Shown one piece after another: positions 22,970 through 33,748 of a DNA stretch of 64,000 nucleotides (position 1 is the stretch's first letter; every line of letters begins with the position of its first letter). The notes beneath the pieces are model-generated. The model searched no databases, had not been told where the DNA came from, and worked only from the letters and a program-made list of their open reading frames with translations. Position numbers and translations under genes: made by a program. This DNA is from Macrosoma leucophasiata (taxonomy: Eukaryota > Arthropoda > Insecta > Lepidoptera > Hedylidae), in contig JAWQUS010000016.1 of the NCBI GenBank assembly GCA_036365455.1, positions 12,857,001 through 12,921,000 of the forward strand, read 5' to 3'.

Positions 22970-23165
22970 CGCTTACACTCACAGCCCCACAGTGGTTTTA
23001 AACCTGTGTAGTGGGTGCCGTTGTACACATACAACACATACACAAACACCCAGACCCGAAACAAATATCTGTAGGCCATACAAATATTTGTCCCGGTGCG
23101 GGGATCGAACCGGCGACCCTTCGAATCAAACGGTCATCTCACACCGCTGGACTAACCGGGTCGTC
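22970..23165 (-). mobile_element. tRNA-derived SINE, copy 2, with target duplication
   Basis: Complete minus-strand copy (GACGACCCGGTTAGTCCAGC at its 5' end, GTGGGGCTGTGAGTGTAAGC near its 3' end). The 3' tail, read on the minus strand, is GTATTTTATTTTAGCGTATT. Flanking the element plus tail, CCTGCTACCACTACTA (about 22,936-22,951) and CCTGCTACTACTACTG (about 23,168-23,183) form a target duplication of about 15 bp with one internal mismatch. Confidence 0.85.
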
Positions 23166-23546
23166 AACCTGCTACTACTACTGCTATTACTCTGTTAATT
23201 AAAGTTGATCTAACAAATTTAATGTTCGATACAGTACACGCCAAATTTAAATTTGTCCGTGAAGTTAGTTGTCGCTGCGAAGAAGGCGATTTCATGGAAT
23301 AGAAGGGATATGTGATGAGAAAAATGTGGGAGTAGTTCACATTCATCAGGCCTATACTAAAACTTGCTCTTTTTCTCGACTTTATCGTCATCGCAAGCTA
23401 AGAGACTCGCGCAAAGTTTGTGTAGCCAACTTCATTCTGTGGTAGCGATGCGCAATTGCGAATGATCCATCCGAATGTACTACTAACTACTAATATTCAT
23501 TCAATAGTAGTAGTATAATAATCTTCATAATCTTCATAATTTGAAT

Positions 23547-23592
23547 CAATTGTCGCGACTATAAATGAAATCATTTATAGTCGCGACAATTG
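23547..23592. repeat. perfect 22-bp inverted repeat with 2-nt spacer
   Basis: Arms 23,547-23,568 and 23,571-23,592 are exact reverse complements with AA between, the same geometry (22-2-22) as at 8,649-8,694 but an unrelated sequence. Confidence 0.9.
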
Positions 23593-24944
23593 CGCATCCA
23601 TATAGGTACCTACTAACGACAATCGACTGTGAGTAGAATAAAACTAGCGATTTCTAGTCGAATGATTTCATTTGCCGCACGAAATTGAGTCTTCCTCTTA
23701 AAATATAGAGTTAGTTTACTTTTAAGATGGTGTAACATATAGTGGTACCTATACATGTTCGCTAGTTTAGTCAGATTTCGATTGATGAATGATTCCATTT
23801 GTCTATTTGCCACACGAAATAGAATATTATTTATCTGTGAATAGAATTTACCCCGCAAAAATAACATTTATAAAATCCGAATTATTCGAGTGACTGACGA
23901 AGACGAATAAAACGAATAAAATCATACATAATCGCGCATCGCTACTCTGTGGCATTTAAGTTTTGCGCGTAGTAAAATAACTAATAACAAGCATAAATGT
24001 CGGCAATTCGACAGTTGCCAGGTTAGGATTCCATGACGACATAGGTACGTACACACTTGAGCAGAATATAACTTATTATAGTTTTATTGTCGCACAAATG
24101 CTGGTAAAGGACTGATTTAATTTACATGATTCGTACCTTAACATTTCCTTCAGAGTGTAATTCACATTTTAGAGACTACAATTCCTTATTATTAAATTTC
24201 AATCAATTTTTAAAATCTAAATATCTCTTTCTACCCAATATGAAATACAACTATATAAAGATGTCGATAGGTGGCGATTTGCACCCATATATACATGGTT
24301 TTACATCAATATCACTTGTGTAGGTACATTGTGTGCACTGAGTTGGGATAGCATAATTGATCGTGTCTTCCCTGGAGAAAACTGACCAAGTCGCTAAGGA
24401 AAATGTTGTAGCCCGGTATCAATACATCGTACCCAAATATTATTAAAATCACAAGGCAATGTACCAATTTCGGCGTAAGGTTTTACCAGCTATCTATTCC
24501 CTTTTTATAAGGTAAAGACGTCATAAAACTGGGTACCTCGCGGAGATAAGGAAGTTATACGACGTCCTCGCATCTCGAAGCGGGGCAATCCATCTCACGT
24601 AATTGCATTATATTCGGTGCGTGGCTCGAGTGCCCGGAAGGAACTGCTAGTTATGATTTCTTTCCAATATCGACACTTTTTGTGATACTTTATAACATTC
24701 TGTCTTCCCACTTAGTTACAGGAATTTGATATGTCGCGTTTGTTCAGCATATTGGTAATATTGTACATTTTTGATCTTTGTATGATGAAATTTTAGGTTT
24801 GGGCCAATTGGAGTAGAACGGCGAGGGACAACCACTCAAAGCTAGTTTTGGGCTTATGTATATTATTATTAAAATTGATGATGCGTTACAGTGTCACAAA
24901 TATTGTTCATAATAATAAAAAATAAAAATAAAATGATAGTAGGT
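23593..24944. other. no supported gene
   Basis: No recognisable gene or shared repeat. A CCACACGAAATAGAA / CCGCACGAAATTGAG pair near 23.68 and 23.81 kb suggests a weak local duplication. Confidence 0.35.
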
Positions 24945-25111
24945 ATAAAACCTGTGTCGTGGGTGCCGTTGTACACATACAACACATACACAAACACCCA
25001 GATCCGAAACAAATATCTGTAAGTCATACAAATATTTATCCCGGTGCGGGGATCGAACCCGCGACCCTTCGAATCAAACGGTCCTTACACCGCTGGACTA
25101 ACCGGGTCGTC
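24945..25111 (-). mobile_element. tRNA-derived SINE, copy 3
   Basis: Minus-strand copy with head and most of the body. The GTGGGGCTGTGAG part is missing and an A/T-rich tail follows directly (minus-strand TTTTATTTTTATTTTTTATT). The D-arm-side region carries a small deletion (GGTCCTTACACC for GGTCATCTCACACC). Confidence 0.8.
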
Positions 25112-25410
25112 GATATTATGCAGCTTATTATTAATTCACTAAAATTATTCAAGAATGCGTTTTTATGTGTCATGAAGTGGTAAAAGCGGCAAGTAGAGTA
25201 GGTAATGCAGCGAAACTTTTGCCCTTAAGCTTGTACACTGAAAATCTACCACCAACAAATAAAGCTTTGTTTTGTTATCAAGTATCTTTAAAAAACATAA
25301 CTGTATATTTTGCCAAAGGACTTAAGTGTTCTGCCGCAGGAAAATAAGAAAATAACTATTGAAATTGCTCCCTGAATACTGAAATTTGGTAATAAATCTT
25401 CGCATTCCTA

Positions 25411-25697
25411 TTTTTTTTTATTAGGTAATGGAAGTGGTAAACAAGCATGCAGTTCACATTGATGTTAAGTGATGACTGCAGCCTATAGACACCTACACAA
25501 AGACCAAGGTCAAAATGCAGATGCGTTACCATCCTGAGGCCTAAGGTGTTATGCCTCTGTGCTGGAAATTACAGGGCCATACATTACCACCTGACCGGAA
25601 CACGATAGTGCTGAACACCACCATTTAGCGGCAAGTATATAAGGTAATGCGGTGGTGCCTACGCCCGCAAGCTCCGTCACTGGAGCTCTACCACCAG
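25411..25697 (-). mobile_element. ~285-bp retroposon family, full copy 8
   Basis: Minus-strand copy with its A tail as the T run at 25,411-25,420, ending GGAGCTCTACCACCAGT. Confidence 0.75.
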
Positions 25698-27013
25698 TAA
25701 AGAGTACTAAGTAGTAAGTAAGTACCTATTTGACGGATAACGATTTTCAGCACTGTATTTTATTTGTTCCACAATCAAACTTTAATCAACTATGGAAGCT
25801 CAAACATGGTCAGTCTTTCATTTATTATTGAAGTTGCTGAGATTTCACGTCATTCGATTATTTTAGATGTTTTCGAGTAGAAAAGGCATTCCTGTAGAAA
25901 ACAATTCAGATTCTGAATCGAGCAAGCGGAACTCGTTAGATTCATTCTTACGGTAGCTGACATAATGGCGGACTAGACGATATTTTCATTTACGTCGAGC
26001 ACAATCCGGATATAACAGCTTAATCGCTTTTATTGACGTCAAATTGTTGAAAAGGTATTTTTTTCTGGGGTTACGGAGAGTAATTTACTAGTCAGTTTCC
26101 CGCTTGTATGGACACGTAATTCTATTTCCGGATTTCCACGTTTGTCCATTCAGGTTCTTTCAGCTTGACGCGCTTTATATACCTGTTCGTGGCACATAGT
26201 TTTTTATGTAACCAGCCTGGTTTTATGGAATCAACGGTGAGCGTTAAGTAATTTATGTACATACATTGTGACACAAAGTCATCTCAAAAATAATGAATGA
26301 GCGTCCAAAAATATTATATTGATAAAGGGCGGAAACAATGTGTTAATTATTGAATTTGGTTACAGTTTCCATACAAATAACTTGAAGATATGCCTGACTA
26401 GTTAAATTTATACAAGTATCACAAACGATAAATTCAGATTGATATTCACATCACAAACAATTCTGTATACAACAAACGACTAAACAATTACACTGAACAA
26501 ACTTAAGTCCTTTCCACAACTCATCAGTCTTGTAGCCACATATTGACAAACATTTTAGAGTGGGCGGGGTTGGAAACAGCTATGACAAAAGGACAAATTT
26601 GGGTTAATTAAATTCTAGTGTCGGGCCTTTTGGGCCGGAGTCTTAGTCGCCACGCTGTCTTGGACAAAGTAAAGTGTGGAGCCCTCATCATGTTAGTTTG
26701 TTCGTATCCCGTCGACTCGGTCACCTCCGTCGAAGATTGATGCATGTGTAATGAATCAACGACCGTGACAAATCAGTAGGCGGTAATGGATAAGGCCTTC
26801 TTGAACTTGTGACCTCTGTAAATTAGATACGTTTTTATACCTGACTTTTGTGCTTTATGGCTGAGTATTAAAGCTTATATTGAATCAAGGTGGCATCGCT
26901 GTTTTCTTATTATTTTAGTAAATTACAGAATTTTTAGGAAAATTACCTTTAATATCCACTGCTTTGTAAGGTAAGTATATCTGATGGTGTTGTTATATCT
27001 CAAGATTAAACAT
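25698..27013. other. no supported gene
   Basis: AATGAATCAACGACCGTGAC then AAATCAGTAGGCGGTAATGG at about 26,749-26,790 belongs to a small dispersed motif also seen at 8.45, 58.2 and 58.7 kb. Otherwise nothing. Confidence 0.35.
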
Positions 27014-27023
27014 TCATTGACAT

Positions 27024-30000
27024 CATCATCATCATCATCATATCAGCCATAAGACGTCCACTGCTGAACATAGGCCTCCCCCAAGGACCTCCATGCCGAC
27101 CGATCGGAAGCGACGTGCATCCAGCGGGTACCTGCAGCCTTGATCAGGTCGTCGGTCCATCTTGCAGGTGGACGTCCTACGCTGCGTTTGCCGATACGTG
27201 GTCTCCACTCGAGAACCTTTCTGCCCCAGCGGCTATCGGTTCTCCGAGCTATGTGCCCTGCCCATTGCCACTTCAGCTTGGAAATCTGCTTGGCTATGTC
27301 AGCGACTTTCGTTCGCCTACGGATCTCCTCATTTCTGATTCGATCCAGTAGGGAAACGCCGAGCATAGCCCTTTCCATTGACCGCTGAGTGACTTGGAGC
27401 TTTCGTACGAGACCCATAGTGAGAGACCACGTCTCGGCACCGTAGGTCATCACCGGTAAAACGCACTGGTTAAAGACTTTCGTCTTCAAGGACTGCGGGA
27501 TGTTTGACGAGAAAACGCTCCTTAACTTCCCGAACGCTGCCCAGCCGAGTTGGATTCGGCGAATGACCTCTTTCTCGAAGTTCGACCTGCCTAGTTGTAT
27601 GGTGTGTCCTAAATAGACATATTCGTCGACAACTTCGAGGATCGAGTTCCCAACGGATACTGGAGTGGGCGATACAAGGTTATTAAACATGACCTTGGTC
27701 TTATCCATGTTCATTTTAAGGCCCACTCTTTGGGACACTCGATTGAGGTCTTCGAGCATTGTGCTGAGATCTTCCAGCGACTCTGCCATGACTATAATAT
27801 CGTCGGCAAACCGAAGGTGAGTGATGTATTCGCCGTTGACATTGATGCCTAGTCCTTGCCATTCCAGGAGCTTGAAGGCGTCTTCCATTGCATTGGTGAA
27901 GAGCAGGGGTGAAATGACATCTCCCTGTCTTACTCCCCTCTGCAAAGGAATCGCCCTCGTGCATTGGTCCTGTACTCGGACTGACATGGTGGCGTTTTTA
28001 TACAGACACTTCAACACTTCGATATACCGATAGTCAATGTGGCAACGCTGTAAAGACTGCAGCACAGCCCATGTTTCAACCGAATCAAAGGCTTTCTCAT
28101 AGTCCACGAACGCTAAGCATAATGGCCGGTTATACTCCTCGGACTTCTGTATAACCTGCCGCAGCGTGTGTATGTGGTCTATGGTACTATAGCCTTTTCG
28201 GAAACCGGCTTGTTCGGGAGGCTGGAAGTCATCAAACCTGCGAGCGAGACGGTTCGTGATCACCCTCGAAAACAGCTTATAGACATGGCTCAGAAGCGAG
28301 ATGGGTCTATAGTTCTTCAATAAGGCTTTATCACCTTTTTTGAAGAAAAGCACCACCACGCCTCTGTTCCATGCTTCTGGCGTAGTACCTTCGAATAGGA
28401 CGGAATTAAAGAGCTTCTGAAGGACTTTCAGTAACGGTGATCCACCCGCTTGCAGAAGCTCTGTAGTGATTCCGTCCTCTCCAGGCGCCTTGTTGTTCTT
28501 AAGCTGTTTGAGGGCCATCCTAATCTCGTACAGGCTGATGTCCGGGATATCTTCGGTATAGTGTCGGGTTAATTTGGCTCTCGGGTCTCTAACCAAATCA
28601 GAGGCAGGTTGTGCGACCGAGGTATATAACTGCCCATAGAACCTCTCGATCTCCCGCAATACCTCAGGCTTAGTCGACGCTAAACTACCGTCCTCTGTCT
28701 TCAGCTGCATCAGCCGGCTCTGTCCAATAGACAGATCCCTTGCAAACACTTTGGAGCCCTTGTTTCTCTCTATCGTTTCCTCAACACATTTTGTGTTGAA
28801 GGATCTGATATCGTGCCGCAAGGACTGTTGGATCTGTCTATTAAGTTGCCGGTATTTTTCAGCTTCATCAGAGGTCTGCAGTGTCATTGAGCGTCGTTCT
28901 GCCATAAGGTTGAGGGTTTGATCGGTTAGTTTTTGAGGTCTATTTCGTCGGCGAGTTTTAAAGTATTTATACCCCACCGACTGGACAGTTTCTACCAACC
29001 TGTCATTCATATCGTCCACTGAGATGCAATCCTCCAGGCAAGCAAAGCGATTTTTCAATTCGAGCTGAAAGCTCTCGGGGTTTTGTATGTGAGAAATAGT
29101 AGGTCGGAGTGTAGACTTCATTAGACGAGATCTTTCGATCTTGATGTTTAAATTCAATGTGCCCCTAACCATTCGGTGATCACTTCCGGTTTTCACCCTG
29201 TGAATCACGGAGACATCATTGAATATGTGTTTCTTGTTGGTCATAATGAAGTCTATCTCATTTTTTGTGGAACCGTCGGGGCTCATCCAGGTCCATTTCC
29301 TATGAGGCGGCTTCTTGAAAAAGGAGTTCATCATAAAAAGTTCCTCCTTCTCCAGAAAATTGGCCAGCCTCTGGCCCCTAGGGTTTCGATTCCCACATCC
29401 AAATTGCCCCACTCTCAGCTCATTATCGCATCCCTTGCCCAGCTTTGCGTTGAAGTCTCCCATTACAACAGTGAAATACGTTTTGGAAGTATGTATGGCC
29501 CTACTTATGTCCTCATACATAGCTTCCACCTCGTCGTCCGGGTGTGCCGAGGTCGGTGCGTAGACCTGGATGATCTTCAAGGAATATCTCTTGGATATTC
29601 TGAGTATCAGGTACGCGACCCTACTCGACACACTCGTGATGCATTCAATGCTGTTAACGAGAGACTTGTGGACGATAAACCCGACACCACCTTGGGACTG
29701 CTGGTCGCCCTCCCGGTAGTAGAACAAGTTGCCAGACTTCAGGGTTATCGTGTCCTCTCCCTCTCTACGGACTTCAGATAGACCTAAGATGTCCCAGTGC
29801 AACTTGTTCAATTCTTCTTCCAGCTCAGCAATTTTCTCGTCTGTCCTTAACGTGCGTGTATTGTATGTTACCAGTGATAACCTACGTCGGTTTTCCGTTG
29901 TGCATGCCGAAGTCGTTTGACGGAAGCGACTCACCCGGAGATTCTTAGCACCCCTGGCTCCAGAGCTCGACCAGCGCCCGTCTACGCCGGTTTTGCTACT

Positions 30001-30192
30001 GGAACCGCCGGGCACTTGGGGCCTTTTCCTCGTCTGCATTTCCATCTTGGGGGGGTTTAGACCATAACCCGCCACGCTGGTCCAGTGCGTGTTGGCAGGT
30101 CGCCAGAGCCTCGTTTGTTGTATAGCAGGGTGCACCACGTGCAGGTGAGGTTGGCTTGGGTCTCGATGGTGTTGGTTGAGACCCCTTACACC
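27024..30192 (-). mobile_element. full-length RTE-clade LINE with perfect 10-bp target duplication
   Basis: Bounded by TCATTGACAT at 27,014-27,023 and again at 30,193-30,202. On the minus strand the element starts AGGTGTAAGGGGTCTCAACC and ends GACGTCTTATGGCTGATATG then (ATG)n; RTE elements typically end in short tandem repeats like this. Total 3169 bp with one long frame and very short UTRs. The open frame and exact target duplication suggest a young copy. Confidence 0.93.
27043..30138 (-). CDS. RTE endonuclease-reverse transcriptase
   Basis: One frame of about 1031 codons. The first in-frame codon of the stretch is GTG; the first ATG is about residue 32 (MEMQTRKRP), so the real start is uncertain and may use an upstream codon. 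Residues ~88-330 form an APE-type endonuclease (LVTYNTRTL, GLSEVRR, VYAPTSAH, MGDFNAKLG at 226-234, GSDHRMV at ~318-324). Residues ~545-860 form the reverse transcriptase (LKNNKAPGEDGI, KNYRPISLLSHVYKLFSR, FVDYEKAFDS with the first Asp, GVRQGDVISPLLF, and RFADD at 776-780 as catalytic box). The C-terminal WQWAGHIARR..GRPPARWTDD stretch is typical of RTE. No gag-like ORF1, as usual for the clade. The enzyme nicks target DNA and copies its own RNA there. It closely resembles the lepidopteran HmRTE type as I remember it. Confidence 0.94.
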   Translation of the reverse strand: MVHPAIQQTRLWRPANTHWTSVAGYGLNPPKMEMQTRKRPQVPGGSSSKTGVDGRWSSSGARGAKNLRVSRFRQTTSACTTENRRRLSLVTYNTRTLRTDEKIAELEEELNKLHWDILGLSEVRREGEDTITLKSGNLFYYREGDQQSQGGVGFIVHKSLVNSIECITSVSSRVAYLILRISKRYSLKIIQVYAPTSAHPDDEVEAMYEDISRAIHTSKTYFTVVMGDFNAKLGKGCDNELRVGQFGCGNRNPRGQRLANFLEKEELFMMNSFFKKPPHRKWTWMSPDGSTKNEIDFIMTNKKHIFNDVSVIHRVKTGSDHRMVRGTLNLNIKIERSRLMKSTLRPTISHIQNPESFQLELKNRFACLEDCISVDDMNDRLVETVQSVGYKYFKTRRRNRPQKLTDQTLNLMAERRSMTLQTSDEAEKYRQLNRQIQQSLRHDIRSFNTKCVEETIERNKGSKVFARDLSIGQSRLMQLKTEDGSLASTKPEVLREIERFYGQLYTSVAQPASDLVRDPRAKLTRHYTEDIPDISLYEIRMALKQLKNNKAPGEDGITTELLQAGGSPLLKVLQKLFNSVLFEGTTPEAWNRGVVVLFFKKGDKALLKNYRPISLLSHVYKLFSRVITNRLARRFDDFQPPEQAGFRKGYSTIDHIHTLRQVIQKSEEYNRPLCLAFVDYEKAFDSVETWAVLQSLQRCHIDYRYIEVLKCLYKNATMSVRVQDQCTRAIPLQRGVRQGDVISPLLFTNAMEDAFKLLEWQGLGINVNGEYITHLRFADDIIVMAESLEDLSTMLEDLNRVSQRVGLKMNMDKTKVMFNNLVSPTPVSVGNSILEVVDEYVYLGHTIQLGRSNFEKEVIRRIQLGWAAFGKLRSVFSSNIPQSLKTKVFNQCVLPVMTYGAETWSLTMGLVRKLQVTQRSMERAMLGVSLLDRIRNEEIRRRTKVADIAKQISKLKWQWAGHIARRTDSRWGRKVLEWRPRIGKRSVGRPPARWTDDLIKAAGTRWMHVASDRSAWRSLGEAYVQQWTSYG

Positions 30193-30202
30193 TCATTGAC
30201 AT

Positions 30203-31235
30203 ACACGTAATATAATACAATTTGGTTTAAAGGTAAACAGTTTCAAATATGTATACTAGCAGCCCGCAGCCCGCTTGGGTGCAATTTAGGTACTAAGTAC
30301 TAACGTAAAATTGTGACTATACATTGAGACCGATTTTAATCAAACTTTGCAAACATACTTAAGGTATATACCTTTTTAATATGCAAACATAATTAAGTAG
30401 TTTAGGAGTCCATCGCGGACAAACAACGTGATCTGTAATTTATATATACCTATTAAGATATTGACTCTTAAATATTTCTGCGATGTATTGACATTTTTAC
30501 ACTGAGTATGATCGGGGCGACCTTTTTTATAAGTGGTCGCATTATCAACGATTTCCGACATTTGTTATTTTCTGATCTTGATAAATTTGTATTACAAATA
30601 TTTTCGCACTCATGTCCATTTTGATGCAGTATATTGTCTATACAGAATAATTACTGTGTGTGTACAGAATTTACTGCTACTGTACATAAAATTCCACATT
30701 ATATAAACTGATAAGTGAATAACGATTGATACACTGATTTATATGCCAAATTAAGCATTAAAAATAAAATAAATACTCGTCCATAAATAGCTAAGAATTA
30801 AAATAGATATAAACAAAATGTCCCATTTTCTCTTTTACAAACGGACAAAATAAGATTAATCAAAAAGAATATGAGAGACATTCTTTGTTATTCACTGCCA
30901 GAGTTCATAAGCCAACAAGTACTAAAAAAAACCCTGCCAAAAAAATTCAGTAGTGTCTTCTCAAAATAAGTACACTTACAACTAATTTTACATTAACAAA
31001 TAAATAAGAAATGCTAATGACAAAAAAAACAAATGTGGTAACAATATTTTATTTATTTATTTGTATTTATTAAGAAGACTATCGATTATTACAATTAGAG
31101 CGTGGATACAATATAAGAAACGGAAGAACAGCGACATCTTAACGATATTGAATAAACGGCAAAGTCTATCATATCGGTTGTATAGCTATTAATTAGTTAT
31201 CAATGGATGTCGTTCACCGACCCTAAATCGGTTAA
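30203..31235. other. no supported gene
   Basis: Very AT-rich; nothing recognised. Confidence 0.4.
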
Positions 31236-31237
31236 AA

Positions 31238-31375
31238 ATCAAAAAGGGAAAGCAAAATTTGACGCATCTGTATGGGAATTCGGTAGCTTAGTGGTAAAGC
31301 GGCTGGACTGGTTAGCCTGAGGTCGCAGGTTCGATTCCTGTCCGAAGTCAAATTTTTCTTTCCGTTTTTTCTTTA
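31238..31375 (+). mobile_element. tRNA-like repeat flanked by inverted AAATTTGAC sequences
   Basis: Positions ~31,277-31,351 fold roughly as a tRNA: D arm GCTT..AAGC, anticodon stem GGCTG/TAGCC, T arm GCAGGTTCGATTCCTGT, and an acceptor TTCGG/CCGAA with a mismatch further out. Residue 33 of the anticodon loop would not be T, which argues against a working tRNA. The left flank GGGAAAGCAAAATTTGAC is the near reverse complement of the right flank GTCAAATTTTTCTTTCC. The same T arm and right flank recur at about 53,080-53,165. Most likely a SINE-like or hairpin element. Confidence 0.55.
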
Positions 31376-31885
31376 ATTTCTAATACTCATTAAAAAAACT
31401 ACGCCTTTAGGCACTTATTTACTAAACAAAATAACCATTATTATTCTTTTACGATAATCTGATTTTCTATTTTTGATGAACAAAAAGATAAAATTTGGCT
31501 TGATTACTGTAGTCGCAATGTACAATATAGCTATTTAACGTTTCATAAGCGTGCTGGCAGAACGCCGACGGACAGGTGACGTTGACATTCCGTATCTCTC
31601 TTTGCTTCTACTAAACCTTTGAAATGTTACCGTTTGGGACACGAGAGTTACCGCTAAAGCCATGCAACATCGTAATAATACAATTAATTTATTAAATTAA
31701 GGAAACATTTTCCTTTCTTACCAATATTGATTGTGTCATGCCGTTGCTGCGTGTTTGGAATAAAATGTGGAAAAAATATTAATTATACTTCACATCCTTT
31801 AGCTGGTACCATATTTTAGTAAAGCAATTATTTTTCTCTTAATCTTCGTTAATTTATTATATTATATCTATTCCAAACGATAGTT

Positions 31886-32111
31886 TTTAGCACTCTCGTG
31901 GTCTGGTTAGTCGGTAATGCCTCGGCCTTGTAATTTCTGTCGAAAAGGCAAATCAACTGAGGCCTCAGGCGTATAGTCAAAATTACGGGTGCGTTGCCAC
32001 TCGTCTGCATTTTGACTTCAAGTTTTGTGATTTTCGCAAAAACTGTAGGCTGTTGTATTCACTTACCATCTATATGAACAGCGCACTTGTTTGTCATTTT
32101 AATAACATAAA
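31886..32111 (+). mobile_element. ~285-bp retroposon family, old divergent copy
   Basis: Recognisable blocks in order: AGCACTCTCGTGGTCTGG, CTGAGGCCTCAGGCGT, GTCTGCATTTTGAC, ACTGTAGGCTGTTGTATTC, TAATAACATAAAAAG. It lacks the 5' third. Confidence 0.55.
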
Positions 32112-32906
32112 AAGTTAAGAGCTTGAACCAGCAAAAAAGAATAAAGCCACAAAGGAAATGGCCAGTTTCTGGTGTGGTTTTATACCACGTATTAACAAAA
32201 AAATACAGAGATTCCAATAAAAACGTAATATTTTTAAATCTCGTTAATTATGTAATAATAACAATAACATTGCGATCCTCTAACCATGAAGAACCACGAG
32301 GTGAAGACATGTGGAGTATGGATAAAACGTAATACTTAAATATAATATTAATAATAGTATGTAGTTATAATTCATACAAGATTTCATGTTTTTCGAAAAT
32401 TTACAGTGATAAAACTAGAAAAATAGTTAAATTTAACGAAATACTTTTCCATATCCTATAATTAATACGCAAAAATATAACTGCAATTAAAACTTGAAAA
32501 CTTAAGTAAAGATCAAACAATGATTTGTAAATATAATTATGTAGGCCATCCAAACCTACTCCCCAGTGTCAACTTATCAAACTCATAACTTACGGGAGAG
32601 AGTCTGAGGTACATTTTATATTCAACATCTCGGTATAGGTACAAGTATCGCTATCTGACCTCAAATAATTATGATAATATTGTGATTCAGGAATGCAAAT
32701 GAAATTCCCACCGCGAACGGTGCCTACCATAACAACATTAACTTGGTAATTTTTTAGCCAGCATGTATTTTAAGACATCTTAATAAAATATACAGTTACT
32801 TAACTTTTTAGTTTCTGTTATTTTTAAGTCATACAATTTTTTTTTAATCATGAGGCACTACTATATAATAAAATCTGTAAACTGATATGCATGAATAACA
32901 CTCATA
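32112..32906. other. no supported feature
   Basis: AT-rich; nothing recognised. Confidence 0.4.
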
Positions 32907-32907
32907 G

Positions 32908-33112
32908 ACGACCCGTTTAGTCCAGAGGTGTGACACGACCCTTTGATTCGAAGGGTCATGGGTTCGATCCCCGCACCGGGACCAATATCTGTAAGCCATA
33001 CAAGCCTACAGATATTTGTTTCGGATCTGGGTGTTTGTGTATGTGTTGTGTGTGTACAACGGCACCCATGACAGAGATTTATACCTAGGGTAGGGTTGTG
33101 AGCGTAATAATA
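32908..33112 (+). mobile_element. tRNA-derived SINE, copy 4
   Basis: GACGACCCGTTTAGTCCAGA head, GGTTCGATCCCCGCACCGGG, then the shared body to AGGGTTGTGAGCGTAA. A few substitutions, including in the A box. Confidence 0.85.
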
Positions 33113-33419
33113 TAACTTGACAACTATTTTTATAATAGGTATTATACGAGCGAGAAAAACTATTTTCTTCGTTTGTACGTTGTTTTAACGTTGTAAGTTA
33201 GATAAATAAAGGTAAAACACATCTGTATAAGTAGCGTTTTGTTTCTTATTTAGAAATTTACTTAGAAAAAAAGGAAAGATGGCGAGTCACTGAACGTTAA
33301 TTTCGAAATGGTTTCGCCTGTCGACTTCGACGGGGTTCGAATTAACGAGTTTTAGATATATAACTATTTTGTATTCGTACGCAGGTATGCATTTAAACAA
33401 AAACCACAGATATAACGTT

Positions 33420-33734
33420 GAAAATAAAAAGGCTCAAGTGGAGATGGGCAGGACATATGATAAGAGGCCATGATAAATGGAGTAAAAAAATAACAGGATG
33501 GTATCCTAGAGATGGTAAGAGGAAAAGAGGCAGACCACAGAAAAGATGGGATGATGACATCAGAGATGTAGCAGGAGTGATGTGGAACAGAGTCGCACAG
33601 GATAGAAAAGAATGGAAAAGGTTGGAGGAGGCCTTTGCCGACTGGCAAACAAATCTACAAATAGTGAATAAACGGCAAATATTAGAATATTAGATTAGAT
33701 TAAGAAAGTGCTTTTTTAGATCTGAATAAAAGGC
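33420..33734 (+). pseudogene. RTE-like LINE, 5'-truncated 3' end
   Basis: About 90 codons without a proper start: KRLKWRWAGHMIRG, then KRGRPQKRWDDDI, VMWNRVAQDRKEWKRLEEAF, stop at 33,691-33,693. This is the C-terminal tail that follows the RT in RTE-type proteins (compare LKWQWAGHIARR and GRPPARWTDDL in the 27-30 kb element), but it is clearly a different subfamily. A short 3' UTR ends GAATAAAAGGC and a TTA run, into which the Dong-like element at 33.75 kb is inserted. Confidence 0.8.
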
Positions 33735-33748
33735 TATTATTATTATTT
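33735..33748. repeat. TTA microsatellite, insertion target of Dong-like copy 1
   Basis: TATTATTATTATTT at the 3' end of the RTE fragment and directly next to the 3' end of the Dong-like element. Confidence 0.8.

Noticed and set aside
29176..29781. 200-codon plus-strand frame opposite the RTE
   Set aside because: It lies antisense to the endonuclease coding region, has no recognisable motif, and its openness follows from the codon use of the real gene.
31277..31351. Functional tRNA gene
   Set aside because: Acceptor mismatch, no T at the position before the anticodon, and a second copy with shared flanks indicate a repeat.
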